Assembly: GCA_011752475.1 (NCBI GenBank)
Contig: CP048747.1
Coordinates: 186,001-250,000, forward strand
Length of the DNA stretch: 64,000 nt
Source: Buchnera aphidicola (Microlophium carnosum)
GTDB lineage: Bacteria > Pseudomonadota > Gammaproteobacteria > Enterobacterales > Enterobacteriaceae
Direction: 5' to 3'
Shown: positions 47,611-57,485 of the stretch, one piece after another
How the letters are laid out: the number at the start of each line of letters is the position of its first letter
How positions within the stretch are numbered: position 1 is the first letter of the stretch
The notes under the pieces: model-generated
Databases searched by the model: none
What the model was told of the DNA's origin: nothing
The model's input: the letters and a program-made list of their open reading frames with translations, nothing else
Translations under genes and position numbers: made by a program

Positions 47611-48867
47611 TTAAAACTCTGTTTTAAACCAATTATTAATTCGTTTAAAAATTTTTTCGAGAAAAAAATTTTCTTTTTTTTTCTTATCGATATTTACATC
47701 AGATTCTTTTCCATAATATAACAAACCAATTACTGTTGAGTAATATGGTTCAGTTATTTTTTCTATTAATCCAGAAATGTTGAAAGGTTTAGCAATCCGT
47801 ATTTTTTGATGGAAGACTTTTTCCGCACAGTCAGTTAGATCGGCAATATTTGCTCCACCTCCAGTAAGCACTATGCCACTTAATAATTCATATTTCTCTC
47901 CTTTTTTATAAAGTTTTTTTTGCATCTGAATAATTTTATCTTGTACTAAAGATAATAATTCAATATATCTTGATTCAATTACTTCTATTAATGCATCTTG
48001 TTGTAAAGTTTTTTGAAAATGATTGCTTGTATCAGAAAAATCAATATTCTTTGATGTTCCCAAAGATGGTTTTTTAGTAGAACCATATTTAATTTTCATA
48101 TTTTCTGCATCATGGTGAGAAGTACTAAAAGCATATGAGATATCACTAGTTACAATGTTTCCAGCATATGGTATAACTTGGCTATATTGTATAGATCCAT
48201 TAATATAAATAGTAAAGTCTATTGTCCCTCCTCCTATATCTATCATACACACACCAAGATTACATTCATCTTCAGTTAAAACTGCTTTACTTGAAGCAAG
48301 ACCTGAGAAAATAACTTGATCAACTTGTATATTACATTTTTCTACAGCCTTAATAATATTTTTAGCCATATTTTGATGACAAGTAATTAAATGTACTTTT
48401 ACTTGCATACGTACTCCAGATAAACCTATAGGGTTTTTTATACCAGATTGTTGATCAATTGAGTACTCTTGAGGTATTACATGTATAATATGATGTTCAT
48501 TAGGAATTTGAACGGATTGTGCAATGTGTATTGCGTTTTCTAGATCTTCTTTGGTCACTTCATCTTCAGAAATTGGAATCATACCTATTTCATTTTGACA
48601 ATTGATATATTTATTAGATAAAGATAAATATACAGAAGTAATTTGACAATCTGCCATAATTTCAGCTTGATTGATAGACTCTCGTATGCATGACACTATA
48701 GATTCTAAATCATTAATTCTTCCTCTATCTATTCCTCTAGACGAACAGGTTCCGAATCCAATAATTTTAATCGTATCATCTATTAGTACTTCTCCTACCA
48801 AAGTTACAACTTTAGTAGTACCAATTTCTAATCCTACTACTAATTTTCTGTCTTTCGATATGATCAT
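47611..48867 (-). CDS. ftsA: Cell division protein FtsA
   Basis: Actin-like ATPase that tethers FtsZ to the membrane. 418 aa (E. coli 420). ATP-site motifs VVGLEIGTTKVVTLVGE, CMIDIGGGTIDFTIY, and GIVLTGGGANIADL. The C terminus ends FKRINNWFKTEF, a plausible amphipathic membrane-targeting helix like that of E. coli. 54 bases before ftsZ. The gene upstream is ddlB rather than ftsQ. Confidence 0.96.
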   Translation of the reverse strand: MIISKDRKLVVGLEIGTTKVVTLVGEVLIDDTIKIIGFGTCSSRGIDRGRINDLESIVSCIRESINQAEIMADCQITSVYLSLSNKYINCQNEIGMIPISEDEVTKEDLENAIHIAQSVQIPNEHHIIHVIPQEYSIDQQSGIKNPIGLSGVRMQVKVHLITCHQNMAKNIIKAVEKCNIQVDQVIFSGLASSKAVLTEDECNLGVCMIDIGGGTIDFTIYINGSIQYSQVIPYAGNIVTSDISYAFSTSHHDAENMKIKYGSTKKPSLGTSKNIDFSDTSNHFQKTLQQDALIEVIESRYIELLSLVQDKIIQMQKKLYKKGEKYELLSGIVLTGGGANIADLTDCAEKVFHQKIRIAKPFNISGLIEKITEPYYSTVIGLLYYGKESDVNIDKKKKENFFLEKIFKRINNWFKTEF

Positions 48868-49072
48868 TTATTTTTTAGCCTGTACTTTATTTCTTTGGTT
48901 ATTTCTTTTTTTTCGATAAACTAATTTTTGATTTTGTTACATTTATGTTACAATAAAATTTAATTTAAAAAATCTATTGTTCTATTTTTTATCTGTAAAC
49001 AATACATCAAACAATATTAATATTTTTAAAAAAATATAGAAAATTCTATTTGATATTAGATTCAAATAAATT
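48868..49072. other. Gap where ftsQ would be
   Basis: About 205 bases between ddlB and ftsA, the position of ftsQ (about 830 bases) in E. coli. No frame or convincing FtsQ match was found, so ftsQ is lost rather than merely frameshifted. A promoter for ftsAZ could lie here. Confidence 0.5.
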
Positions 49073-49992
49073 TTAATTATTCATGTTTAAATTCAATAAT
49101 ACTAGTTCATCAAATGATATTCCTATTTCTTTTGCAGATATGGGCACCAAACTTCTATTTGTCATTCCAGGTATAGTATTTACTTCTAATAACCAAAATT
49201 TATTCTCTTTATCTAATATAACATCAATTCTTCCACATCCACTGCATCCCAGTATATTCCATGCTAATTTTGCTATTTTTTTTAGTTTTGTTTCTTGGAT
49301 TGTATTTAATCCACTAGGACACAAGTATTTAGTAGAAGAAGATATATATTTAGCATTATAATCATAAAAATTATTCTTTGTATCAATATAAATAGAAGGG
49401 AGTACTTTTTTACCTAGAATAGATACTGTATATTCTTTTCCTTGTATAAATTTTTCAATCAGAATATTATTATCGTAATTAAAAGCTATATTTATAGCAT
49501 TCTTAAGTTGATCAAGATGAGATACGATTGTTATACCTATACTTGATCCTTGATTATTTGGCTTGACTAAAACAGGAAATCCTAATTTTAATGTTTTTTT
49601 TTCTATAATGTTATATAAAAATGCAATGTTTTTTTTTTTGAAATATAAAAATCAGGTGCTGTTAACAGACCGCAAGATTTCCATAATAGTTTAGTTCTAA
49701 ATTTATCTATGGAGATTGAAGAAGCCATAATTCCACTACCTGTGTAAGGAATATTTAAATATTCAAGAACTCCTTGAATACTACCGTCTTCACCACCCTT
49801 CCCATGTAATGAAATGTATGCTTTATCAAAATCTTCTTGTCGTAATTGTGTTATAGAATAATCACGTGTATCAATTGGATATGCATTAAGTCCAGATTTT
49901 AATAGACTTTTAAGAACAGCATATCCTGATTTTATTGAAATTTTTCTTTCAGAAGATATCCCACCTAATAAAACTGCTATTTTTTTATTCAT
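49073..49992 (-). pseudogene. ddlB: ddlB (D-alanine--D-alanine ligase) interrupted by an A11 frameshift
   Basis: Joins two D-alanines for the peptidoglycan stem. The first part, from ATG 49992 (MNKKIAVLLGGISSERKIS, LHGKGGEDGSIQGVLE, YTGSGIMASSISIDK), runs into A11 on the coding strand (49629-49639) and then stops after ITL. With 12 (or 9) As it continues IAFLYNIIEKKTLKLGFPVLVKP and stays open to 49073: GSSIG, LIEKFIQGKEYTVSILG, LCPSGLNTIQE, GRIDVILD, LLEVNTIPGMTNRSLVP. All ATP-grasp motifs are present and no other lesion is seen. It starts four bases after murC. Confidence 0.87.
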
Positions 49993-49996
49993 ACTG

Positions 49997-51442
49997 TCAC
50001 TTTTTTATTTTTTTAATTAATGTTTCATGTATGATCGTATCTATATTTCCAGCTCCTTGTATTAAAATAATATCATTTCCATTTAATTTAGACACAATAG
50101 TTTCTAATATTGTATTATGATCAGAAATTAAAATTACATCAGTTTTTCCTAATTTTTTTATATCATTAAAAAGTGAAAGACTATCTGCTCCAACAATAAA
50201 TTGTTCGTTTGCAGAGTATACATTTAATATTAAGAGAAGATCAACCTGAGACAAAATTTGAATAAAATCATGATATAAATTATATGTTCTTGTATATCGA
50301 TGTGGCTGAAATATCATGATTAAGTTTTTATGTGGCCAACTAATTCGTACTGTGTGAATAGTTTCATATAATGCTGTAGGATGATGCCCATAATCGTCTA
50401 TTAACATACAATTTATACTATTATTAATATGTTTCTCCATTGAAAGAAATCCAAGAAATTCAAATCTTCTACAAGTGCCCTGAAATTTTTCTAATGATAA
50501 AATAATATTATGATTTTTTACACCCTGGTTTATTGCAAGGGCAATAGCTGCAGCTGCATTTAATGCATTATGTTTACCAGGTATATTTAATGTTATATTT
50601 AATTTTTTTTTATTTTTAACAATTATTTGAAAATTCCCAAAAAAATAATTTTGTTCGTAGCAAAAAATTCGGACATCAGCATTTTTATTAAAGCCATATG
50701 TAATTACCTTACATTTTATATTAGGTAAAATATTACAAATAGCGCTATTATCTATACATACTATAGCAGTTCCATGCAATGGAATTTTATTCAAAAAAAC
50801 TAGAAAAGTGCATTTCAATTGTTTAAAATCATTATTATAATAATCCATATGATCAGGTTCAATATTAGTTACAATCACTATCTTGGGATTTAAATATAAA
50901 AAAGAAGCATCACTTTCATCTGCTTCTACAATAAAATAATCAGAAGAGCCTAATTGTGCATAAGAATCAATTGATTTTATTAATCCTCCATTAATTAAAG
51001 TCGGCCGTAGACCACTTTCGATAAAAATATCTGAAATCATTGATGTAGTAGTAGTTTTTCCATGTGTACCAGAAATTGCTATTCCAAATTTAAAACTCAT
51101 CAATATTGCAAGCATTTCTGCTCTTAATAATATAGGAATATTATATTTTTTAGCAGCAATAATTTCTTTATTTTTTGATGAGATAGAACTAGATTTAATA
51201 ATAAAATCAACATTTTTAATGTTTTTTGTAGAATGTTGAAAATATATAATTGCGCCTAAACTAATTAATTTTTTTGTAATTACACTTTCTAACAAATCAG
51301 ATCCGCTGATTTTATATCCTAATTTTAATAGAATTAAAGCAATCCCTACCATCCCGGAACCACCGATTCCAATAAGATGGATGTTTTTATTTTTTTTTTC
51401 TGAAATAAAAAAATTAATTTTTTTTATATCTTTTATATTCAT
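49997..51442 (-). CDS. murC: UDP-N-acetylmuramate--L-alanine ligase MurC
   Basis: Adds L-Ala to UDP-MurNAc, the first stem residue. 481 aa (E. coli 491). IHLIGIGGSGMVGIA at the N terminus, P-loop ISGTHGKTTTTSMI at about 122, EADESDASFLYLNP, and HHPTALYETI near the C-terminal domain start. Intact, with no frameshift. It lies between murG and ddlB, as in E. coli. Confidence 0.96.
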   Translation of the reverse strand: MNIKDIKKINFFISEKKNKNIHLIGIGGSGMVGIALILLKLGYKISGSDLLESVITKKLISLGAIIYFQHSTKNIKNVDFIIKSSSISSKNKEIIAAKKYNIPILLRAEMLAILMSFKFGIAISGTHGKTTTTSMISDIFIESGLRPTLINGGLIKSIDSYAQLGSSDYFIVEADESDASFLYLNPKIVIVTNIEPDHMDYYNNDFKQLKCTFLVFLNKIPLHGTAIVCIDNSAICNILPNIKCKVITYGFNKNADVRIFCYEQNYFFGNFQIIVKNKKKLNITLNIPGKHNALNAAAAIALAINQGVKNHNIILSLEKFQGTCRRFEFLGFLSMEKHINNSINCMLIDDYGHHPTALYETIHTVRISWPHKNLIMIFQPHRYTRTYNLYHDFIQILSQVDLLLILNVYSANEQFIVGADSLSLFNDIKKLGKTDVILISDHNTILETIVSKLNGNDIILIQGAGNIDTIIHETLIKKIKK

Positions 51443-51476
51443 ACTTTTTATCTTAATTTATTTAAATATGTGATAT

Positions 51477-52541
51477 TTATATTTTTTTAACAATCTTATT
51501 GATAACATTAAAAACGTTTAACATTGCATTACGAGTACCGAGAGTAAACGCTTTTTCTGCCATAATTAAAAGTTGATCTCTATTTAGGGAATCAAGTATA
51601 TTAACTATTAATGTAGTATTAAAATTTGATTGATCAATTATTTTTGCAGCACCAATTAATTCTAAATCTTCTGCATTTCGATGTTGCTGTTTATCTTTAT
51701 GTGGATATGGTATAAAGATAGCAGCTATTCCTACAATAGATATTTCACTTACAGTCAACGCTCCAGAACGACAAATAATTATATCGGCCCATTCATATGC
51801 AGCAGCGATATTTTTTATAAAGCAAGTAGTTATGCATTTATTTAATTGGAATTCTTGATATTTTTTTTTTGTTTTTTCTAATTCATAACTCCCTGTTTGA
51901 TGCCAGAGAATAATTTTTTCTTTTAATAAAAAAGCTACTTCAGGTAATATACAATTTAAAATTGAAGATCCTTGACTGCCACCAATAACTAATACTCGTA
52001 AAAGACCTTCTCTATTTGCAAAACGATCAACAGGAGGAGGAATGTTGATAATACTTTTACAAACTGGATTTCCAACTACTTCTGCATTTTTTAAAACACC
52101 AGGATACGCTTGCATATTTTTTATAGATATTTTAGATAACCATTGATTGGTTATTCCTGCAATTTTATTTTGTTCATGTAAAATAAATGGAATTTTACAA
52201 CTCCAAGCAGCGATTCCTCCTGGACCAGATACATATCCTCCCATTCCTAATATGATGTCTGGAGACCATTTTTTTATTATTTTTTTAACATCGTAATAAG
52301 CACGTAATATATATATTGGTGCAATAATTATATTTTTTAAGCTAGCATTACGTAATCCTTTAATTTTTATATAATGAATTTTAATACCAGATTTAGGTAT
52401 AATTTTAGATTCTATGCTATTTTTTATTCCTATCCAATTAACACGCCATCCTTTTTGAATTAAATAACGTGCTATAGTTAGTCCTGGAAAAACATGGCCA
52501 CCACTTCCTCCGGCCATAATTATTATTTTTTTAGGAATCAT
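51477..52541 (-). CDS. murG: Undecaprenyl-PP-MurNAc-pentapeptide GlcNAc transferase MurG
   Basis: Makes lipid II from lipid I at the inner face of the membrane. 354 aa (E. coli 355). Glycine-rich loops MAGGSGGHVFPGLTIA and LVIGGSQGSSILN, IPFILHEQN, ICRSGALTVSEISIVG and PYPHKDKQQHRNAE. Its start overlaps the ftsW stop by four bases, so it is translationally coupled. Confidence 0.96.
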   Translation of the reverse strand: MIPKKIIIMAGGSGGHVFPGLTIARYLIQKGWRVNWIGIKNSIESKIIPKSGIKIHYIKIKGLRNASLKNIIIAPIYILRAYYDVKKIIKKWSPDIILGMGGYVSGPGGIAAWSCKIPFILHEQNKIAGITNQWLSKISIKNMQAYPGVLKNAEVVGNPVCKSIINIPPPVDRFANREGLLRVLVIGGSQGSSILNCILPEVAFLLKEKIILWHQTGSYELEKTKKKYQEFQLNKCITTCFIKNIAAAYEWADIIICRSGALTVSEISIVGIAAIFIPYPHKDKQQHRNAEDLELIGAAKIIDQSNFNTTLIVNILDSLNRDQLLIMAEKAFTLGTRNAMLNVFNVINKIVKKI

Positions 52542-53737
52542 TTAGGTCCTCTAGGAAATGCTTGATATGTTCTTAATCTTGTTTCAAAATCGATTCTTAA
52601 TAAAAAAAAAATAGCTATTGAATTTATAATCAAACTTGATCCACCATAACTAATAAATGGTAAAGTTAATCCTTTAGTTGGTAAAATACCAGTAACAGCA
52701 CCCACATTAATTAATGTTTGAAAGCTAAACCAAATACCAATAGAACATGCTAAAAATCCTGGAAAAATTTGTTTTTGTTCTAATGCTTTCTGTCCAATAT
52801 ACATAGCACGCAAAGAAAGCGTGAAAATTATTAATAATATTAAAAAAGAACCAAGATAACCTAACTCTTCGCCTATAATAGAAAATATAAAATCACTATG
52901 TGCGTCAGGTAAATAATTTAGTTTTTGTATTGAATTACCTAATCCCTGTCCTAGAAAATTTCCACGACCTAATGCCATTAATGATTGTGTTAATTGATAT
53001 CCATTCCCAAATGGATCTTCCCAAGGATTCCAAAAAGATAAGACTCTTTTCATACGATAAGGTTCTAATAATATTAATAAAATTACTATTAATAAGCTAA
53101 CAGTAATAATTATAAAAAATTGACCTATTTTAGCACCAGAAAGAAATAAAATTGATAATGTAGTAAAAAATAGAACAACAACACTTCCTAAATCAGGTTC
53201 TGCTAATAGAAGTATTGATTGTATTATAATAATACTCATAGGTTTAAAAAAACCCCAGAAATTATTACGTACTTCATTAAATTTTCGTGATAAATAACTA
53301 GATATATAACAAAAAGAAGAAATTTTACATATTTCAGAAGGTTGTATATGTAAGAAACCTATATTGATCCATCGAAAAGATCCATGTATTGAATGACCTA
53401 CTAGCAATACAAAAATTAATAACGCAATTGAAACTATTAATATTATATTACTGTTTTTTTCCCAAAAAATAATTGGTGTACGTAAAAAAATAAAAGATAA
53501 TAAAAATATTAAAAAAAAATAAAAAATTTCTCTTTTTATAAAAAAAAATGGATTATGATATATATTTTGACTTATAGGAATTGATGCAGATATAACCATA
53601 ATTAAACCAATAGAAAATAAACTTAAAGTTAACCATACTAATATACGATCATACAATATAAAAAAAGAATCTTTTTTATCATCGACTATTTCTATATTGT
53701 TTTTGTTTTTTACATGTTTTTTTTCTAAATATATCAA
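52538..53737 (-). CDS. ftsW: Septal peptidoglycan polymerase FtsW (SEDS family)
   Basis: SEDS glycosyltransferase acting with FtsI at the septum. 399 aa (E. coli 414), about ten hydrophobic membrane spans. Signatures: SFRWINIGFLHIQPSEICKI, AEPDLGSVVV, GQGLGNSIQKLNYLPDAHSD (the active-site loop with the Asp), ILPTKGLTLPFISYGGSS. It overlaps murD and murG by four bases each. Because mrcB is dead here, FtsW-FtsI and any PBP1A elsewhere would carry wall polymerisation. Confidence 0.96.
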   Translation of the reverse strand: MIYLEKKHVKNKNNIEIVDDKKDSFFILYDRILVWLTLSLFSIGLIMVISASIPISQNIYHNPFFFIKREIFYFFLIFLLSFIFLRTPIIFWEKNSNIILIVSIALLIFVLLVGHSIHGSFRWINIGFLHIQPSEICKISSFCYISSYLSRKFNEVRNNFWGFFKPMSIIIIQSILLLAEPDLGSVVVLFFTTLSILFLSGAKIGQFFIIITVSLLIVILLILLEPYRMKRVLSFWNPWEDPFGNGYQLTQSLMALGRGNFLGQGLGNSIQKLNYLPDAHSDFIFSIIGEELGYLGSFLILLIIFTLSLRAMYIGQKALEQKQIFPGFLACSIGIWFSFQTLINVGAVTGILPTKGLTLPFISYGGSSLIINSIAIFFLLRIDFETRLRTYQAFPRGPK

Positions 53738-55053
53738 GTGATTTTTTTGGTTAATCTTATAAAAAGATCACCCCTCTCCTCAAAGTTAGAAAACTGATCT
53801 AAACTACTACAACCAGGAGATAAAAGTACTGTATCACCTGACTTAACTTGTTTTGCAATCAATATCATTGCTCTTTTTAAATCTTTAACATAAATAGATT
53901 TTTTTCTACATATTTTTGATAATTTAATTCCATCTTTTCCAAAACAGTAAATTTTTATTTTGAGCTTATGAAAATATATTTTCAACATATTAAAATTTGC
54001 AGATTTGCTATCTCCACCTAGTAATAATCGTATTGTCCCGGTCGTTTTTATAGAATTCAAAGCCGCTTTGGTACTATTTACATTTGTAGATTTAGAATCA
54101 TTTATCCAATCTATCCCTTTTTTGCTTGTTATTATTTGACATCGATGTGGTAAGTTTGAAAAGTTTTTCAGTGTATTTATTGAGTCATTTCTAGAAAATT
54201 TCATTGCATCCGAAATAGCGATCGAGACTAATATATTGTTATAATTATGATTACCAGATAACAATATTTCATTAGTATTTAATATTTTGTTATTTTTATA
54301 ACACAAAATAGTATCGTTATTTTTAGAAGAAATATAATAATCACTTTTTTTTGTGCCAAAACTAATCCAATTTTGTCCTTTATTATGAATAGTGTTGTTT
54401 AATTTATCTTTTGAATTGATTATGCAAATTTCTGCTTGACTATATATAGATGTTTTAGTTTTTTTATACTGTTGGAATCCTTGTGGATATCGATTAATAT
54501 GATCTTCACTAATATTAAGAATAACCGCTATTTTTGATTTTAAAGTAAAAGTATTTTCTAGTTGAAAACTAGATAGTTCTATGATGTATAAATCAGATTG
54601 TTTATCAAGCATTTTTAATACAGGAAAACCAATGTTTCCACCTAAAGAAATTTTATAACCTGCATTTTTTGCAATTTTTGCAATCATTGTAGCTACAGTG
54701 CTTTTTCCATTAGTTCCTGTAATTGAAATAACCGGAGAAGTTACTTCTCTAGCAAATAATTCAATATCGCTAATAATTTCAATTCCTAGTAAACGTGCCT
54801 TAATTAAAATAGGTCGAAATGAAGAAATTCCTGGGCTTATTATAATTAAATCTGATTCTAAAATCCATGTATGTTCTAAACTTCCTAAACTATATTCAAT
54901 GTTTTTAGGAATTTGTATCAAATGTATAGGATATTTAGACTCATCAATGATTTTAGGTCTAATGCCTTTTTTTAAAAAGAAATTAAGACACGATATTCCT
55001 GTTAACCCCATACCCAAGATTAATATTTTTTTACCAAAATAATTATATGACAT
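53734..55053 (-). CDS. murD: UDP-MurNAc-L-Ala--D-Glu ligase MurD
   Basis: Adds D-glutamate. About 439 aa (E. coli 438). LGMGLTGISCLNFFL, P-loop SITGTNGKSTVATMI, NISEDHINRYP, HNYNNILVS, WINDSKSTNVNSTKAAL and the C-terminal LLSPGCSSLDQF. I start at ATG 55053, which overlaps the mraY stop by one base and has AGG at good spacing; ATG 55059 lies too close to that site. Confidence 0.95.
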   Translation of the reverse strand: MSYNYFGKKILILGMGLTGISCLNFFLKKGIRPKIIDESKYPIHLIQIPKNIEYSLGSLEHTWILESDLIIISPGISSFRPILIKARLLGIEIISDIELFAREVTSPVISITGTNGKSTVATMIAKIAKNAGYKISLGGNIGFPVLKMLDKQSDLYIIELSSFQLENTFTLKSKIAVILNISEDHINRYPQGFQQYKKTKTSIYSQAEICIINSKDKLNNTIHNKGQNWISFGTKKSDYYISSKNNDTILCYKNNKILNTNEILLSGNHNYNNILVSIAISDAMKFSRNDSINTLKNFSNLPHRCQIITSKKGIDWINDSKSTNVNSTKAALNSIKTTGTIRLLLGGDSKSANFNMLKIYFHKLKIKIYCFGKDGIKLSKICRKKSIYVKDLKRAMILIAKQVKSGDTVLLSPGCSSLDQFSNFEERGDLFIRLTKKIT

Positions 55054-56126
55054 TAACATACCTGTAAAGAAATAAGACCTATTAATAGTAATATTAATGA
55101 TACAATCCAGAACCTTATAACAATTAAAGGTTCTAGTATTCCTTTAAGTTCATAATGGTGATGAATTGGCGCCATTTTTAAAATTCTTTTTTTTCTAATT
55201 TTAAATGATATAATTTGTAAAATAACAGATATTGTTTCAAAAACAAAAATACCACCCATAATAATTAGCAATAACTCTTGATGCAATAATATTGCTATAG
55301 TTCCTAAAGCTCCACCTAGTGAAAGGGAACCAACATCTCCCATAAACACCTTAGCTGGATAGCTATTAAACCATAAAAAACCTAATCCTGAACCAATAAT
55401 TGCCATACATAATATAGCTAGCTCTCCTGAATTTTCTACATAATGAACATGTAGAAAATTAGAACTGTTTATATTTCCACTAAATAAAGATATTAATGTA
55501 AAACCAATAGTTAAAAAAATAACAGGCATAATCGATAAACCATCTAATCCATCTGTTAGATTAACTGCATTACTGGTACCAACTATTACAAAATAAGCAA
55601 GAAATATATATAGATAATTTATTTCAAAAGAATTTTTTATATAAAAAGGAATAATTAATTCAGTAGAAATAATATTTTTATTATAAATATTTATTAAATA
55701 AATAAGTCCAAAAGCAAGAATAGATAACCAAAAATATTTCCATTTTAATGTTAATCCTTTAGAATTTTTATATTTAATTTTTTTGTAGTCATCTATTATA
55801 CCTATTCCACCATATCCTATTAAAACACTAATAACATACCAAATATAAATATTAGATAAATTACAATATAAAATTGTTGAAACAAATATAGAAAAAATTA
55901 TAAAAATTCCACCCATAGTAGGTATATTATTTTTTAAATGGTGTGTTCTTGGTCCATTTTTTCGTATTATTTGATATTTTTGTAATTTTTTAAGGTAATA
56001 TATAAAATATGGGCCAATATATAAATTAATAAAAAAAGAAGTTAATAAACTCAATATTGCACGATACGGAATATAAGAAATAGTATTTAAATTACAATTG
56101 AAGTATTTATTGCAAAAAATTAACAT
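55053..56126 (-). CDS. mraY: Phospho-MurNAc-pentapeptide translocase MraY
   Basis: Integral membrane enzyme that makes lipid I. 357 aa (E. coli 360), about ten membrane spans. GPRTHHLKNNIPTMGG, the Asp-rich GYGGIGIIDDYKKI, NAVNLTDGLDGL, FLWFNSYPAKVFMGDVGSL, and MAPIHHHYELKG. The start at 56126 (MLIFCNKYFNCN) matches the E. coli N terminus and overlaps the 3' end of murF by 20 bases. Confidence 0.95.
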   Translation of the reverse strand: MLIFCNKYFNCNLNTISYIPYRAILSLLTSFFINLYIGPYFIYYLKKLQKYQIIRKNGPRTHHLKNNIPTMGGIFIIFSIFVSTILYCNLSNIYIWYVISVLIGYGGIGIIDDYKKIKYKNSKGLTLKWKYFWLSILAFGLIYLINIYNKNIISTELIIPFYIKNSFEINYLYIFLAYFVIVGTSNAVNLTDGLDGLSIMPVIFLTIGFTLISLFSGNINSSNFLHVHYVENSGELAILCMAIIGSGLGFLWFNSYPAKVFMGDVGSLSLGGALGTIAILLHQELLLIIMGGIFVFETISVILQIISFKIRKKRILKMAPIHHHYELKGILEPLIVIRFWIVSLILLLIGLISLQVC

Positions 56127-57485
56127 TTTTTTTACTCTCTTTGACAAGTTTTTCTACTACTTCTTCCATTTTTGTACTACGAGATCCTTTCACTAATATT
56201 GTTATTTTTTTTTTCTTTAAAAAAAAATTTTTTAAATGCTCAATTAAGTTGTTTTTATTGTAAAAATGTTTTCCATTATTAAAAATTTGGGTAATTTCTT
56301 TACTTATATTACCAATGCTAAAAATTTTATTAATTTTAGATAAATTAGCAGTATTTCCTATCATTTTGTGATACAAAATACTTTTCTCTCCCAATTCTGC
56401 CATATCTCCAGTAACTAATATTTTATAACCAGGCATTTTTTCTAATACTTTTATTGCTGAAATCATAGATGAAACATTAGAATTATAAGTATCATCAATT
56501 AAAATTTTATTAGGTTCTAATATAATAGATTCTAATCTTTTTGAGATAATAGGAGTTTGTAATAGTCCTGCTTTTATTTTTTTTAAAGGTATTTTAATTG
56601 AAAAAGCAAGAGCACTGGCTGCTAATGCATTAGATATATTTTGATAACCTAAAAATGGAAATGAAATATTTATTTTTCCACATGGTGTATGCATCGTAAA
56701 AGACGTGCCATATAGATGGATTTTAATATTGCTACAAAAAAAATTACTATATTTTTTTTTTTAACAGAAAAATATAAAACATCGTTTTTTTGTATATCTT
56801 TCTTCCATTGTGAAAGATGATGACTATCTAAATTAATAATAACTATTCCATCAGGTTTCAAACCAGAGAATATTTCTGATTTTGCTTTAGATACTCCTAA
56901 TAATGATTTAAATCCTTGTAAATGAGCACAGTGAATATTGTTAATTAGTACAATTTCTGGTTTACTGATATTACTGGTATAAGAAATTTCACCTGGTTTA
57001 TTTGCTCCCAATTCAATAACAGCATATTTATGCTTTTTTGTAATTTGCAATAAAGTCATTGCTACACCAATATTGTTATTTGAATTATCAATAGTAGATA
57101 TTGTATTTCCATTTTGTCTAAGTATTGATGCTGTCATTTCTTTTACTGAAGTTTTACCACAAGAACCTGTAATAGCCAATACCTTGACATTTGTTTTTTT
57201 ACGAACCCAACTAGAAATTTGCCCTAAAGCAATAGATGTATTTTGTACTACAATATATGATACATAAGAATTTATATCTTTTTGTGTGATAAAAGCAACA
57301 CATCCTTTTTTAATGGCATCGTTTATGAAAATATGTGCATCAAAATTTTTTCCTATTAAAGCAATAAAAAGACATCCTGGAATAATTTTTTTCGTATCAA
57401 TAATAATCTCGTTTATCAATAGATCTATTCCATGTAGCTTTCCATTAGTAATAGAAGCAATTTTTTTTAACGATAAAGAAATCAT
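56107..57485 (-). pseudogene. murF: murF (UDP-MurNAc-tripeptide--D-Ala-D-Ala ligase) interrupted by an A11 frameshift
   Basis: Adds D-Ala-D-Ala, made by Ddl, to complete the pentapeptide. ATG 57485 overlaps the murE stop by four bases. The first frame holds the N-terminal and ATP-binding domains (AITGSCGKTSVKEM, NSNNNIGVAMTLL, VIELGANKPGEI) up to SVKKK, then A11 on the coding strand (56752-56762). With 12 or 9 As the reading continues YSNFFCSNIKIHLYGTSF and runs open to 56107, through GYQNISNALAASALAFS, DDTYNSNVSSMISA, VTGDMAELGEKS and LVKGSRSTKMEEVV. No other lesion is present. As written, the C-terminal domain is not in frame with the start. Confidence 0.87.

Noticed and set aside
48868..49072. 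ftsQ relic
   Set aside because: A few Gln/Asn/Lys-rich codons before ftsA recall the E. coli FtsQ tail, but the match is too short and compositionally biased to claim.
54698..55042. 114-codon plus-strand frame opposite murD
   Set aside because: Shadow of the conserved murD N-terminal domain.
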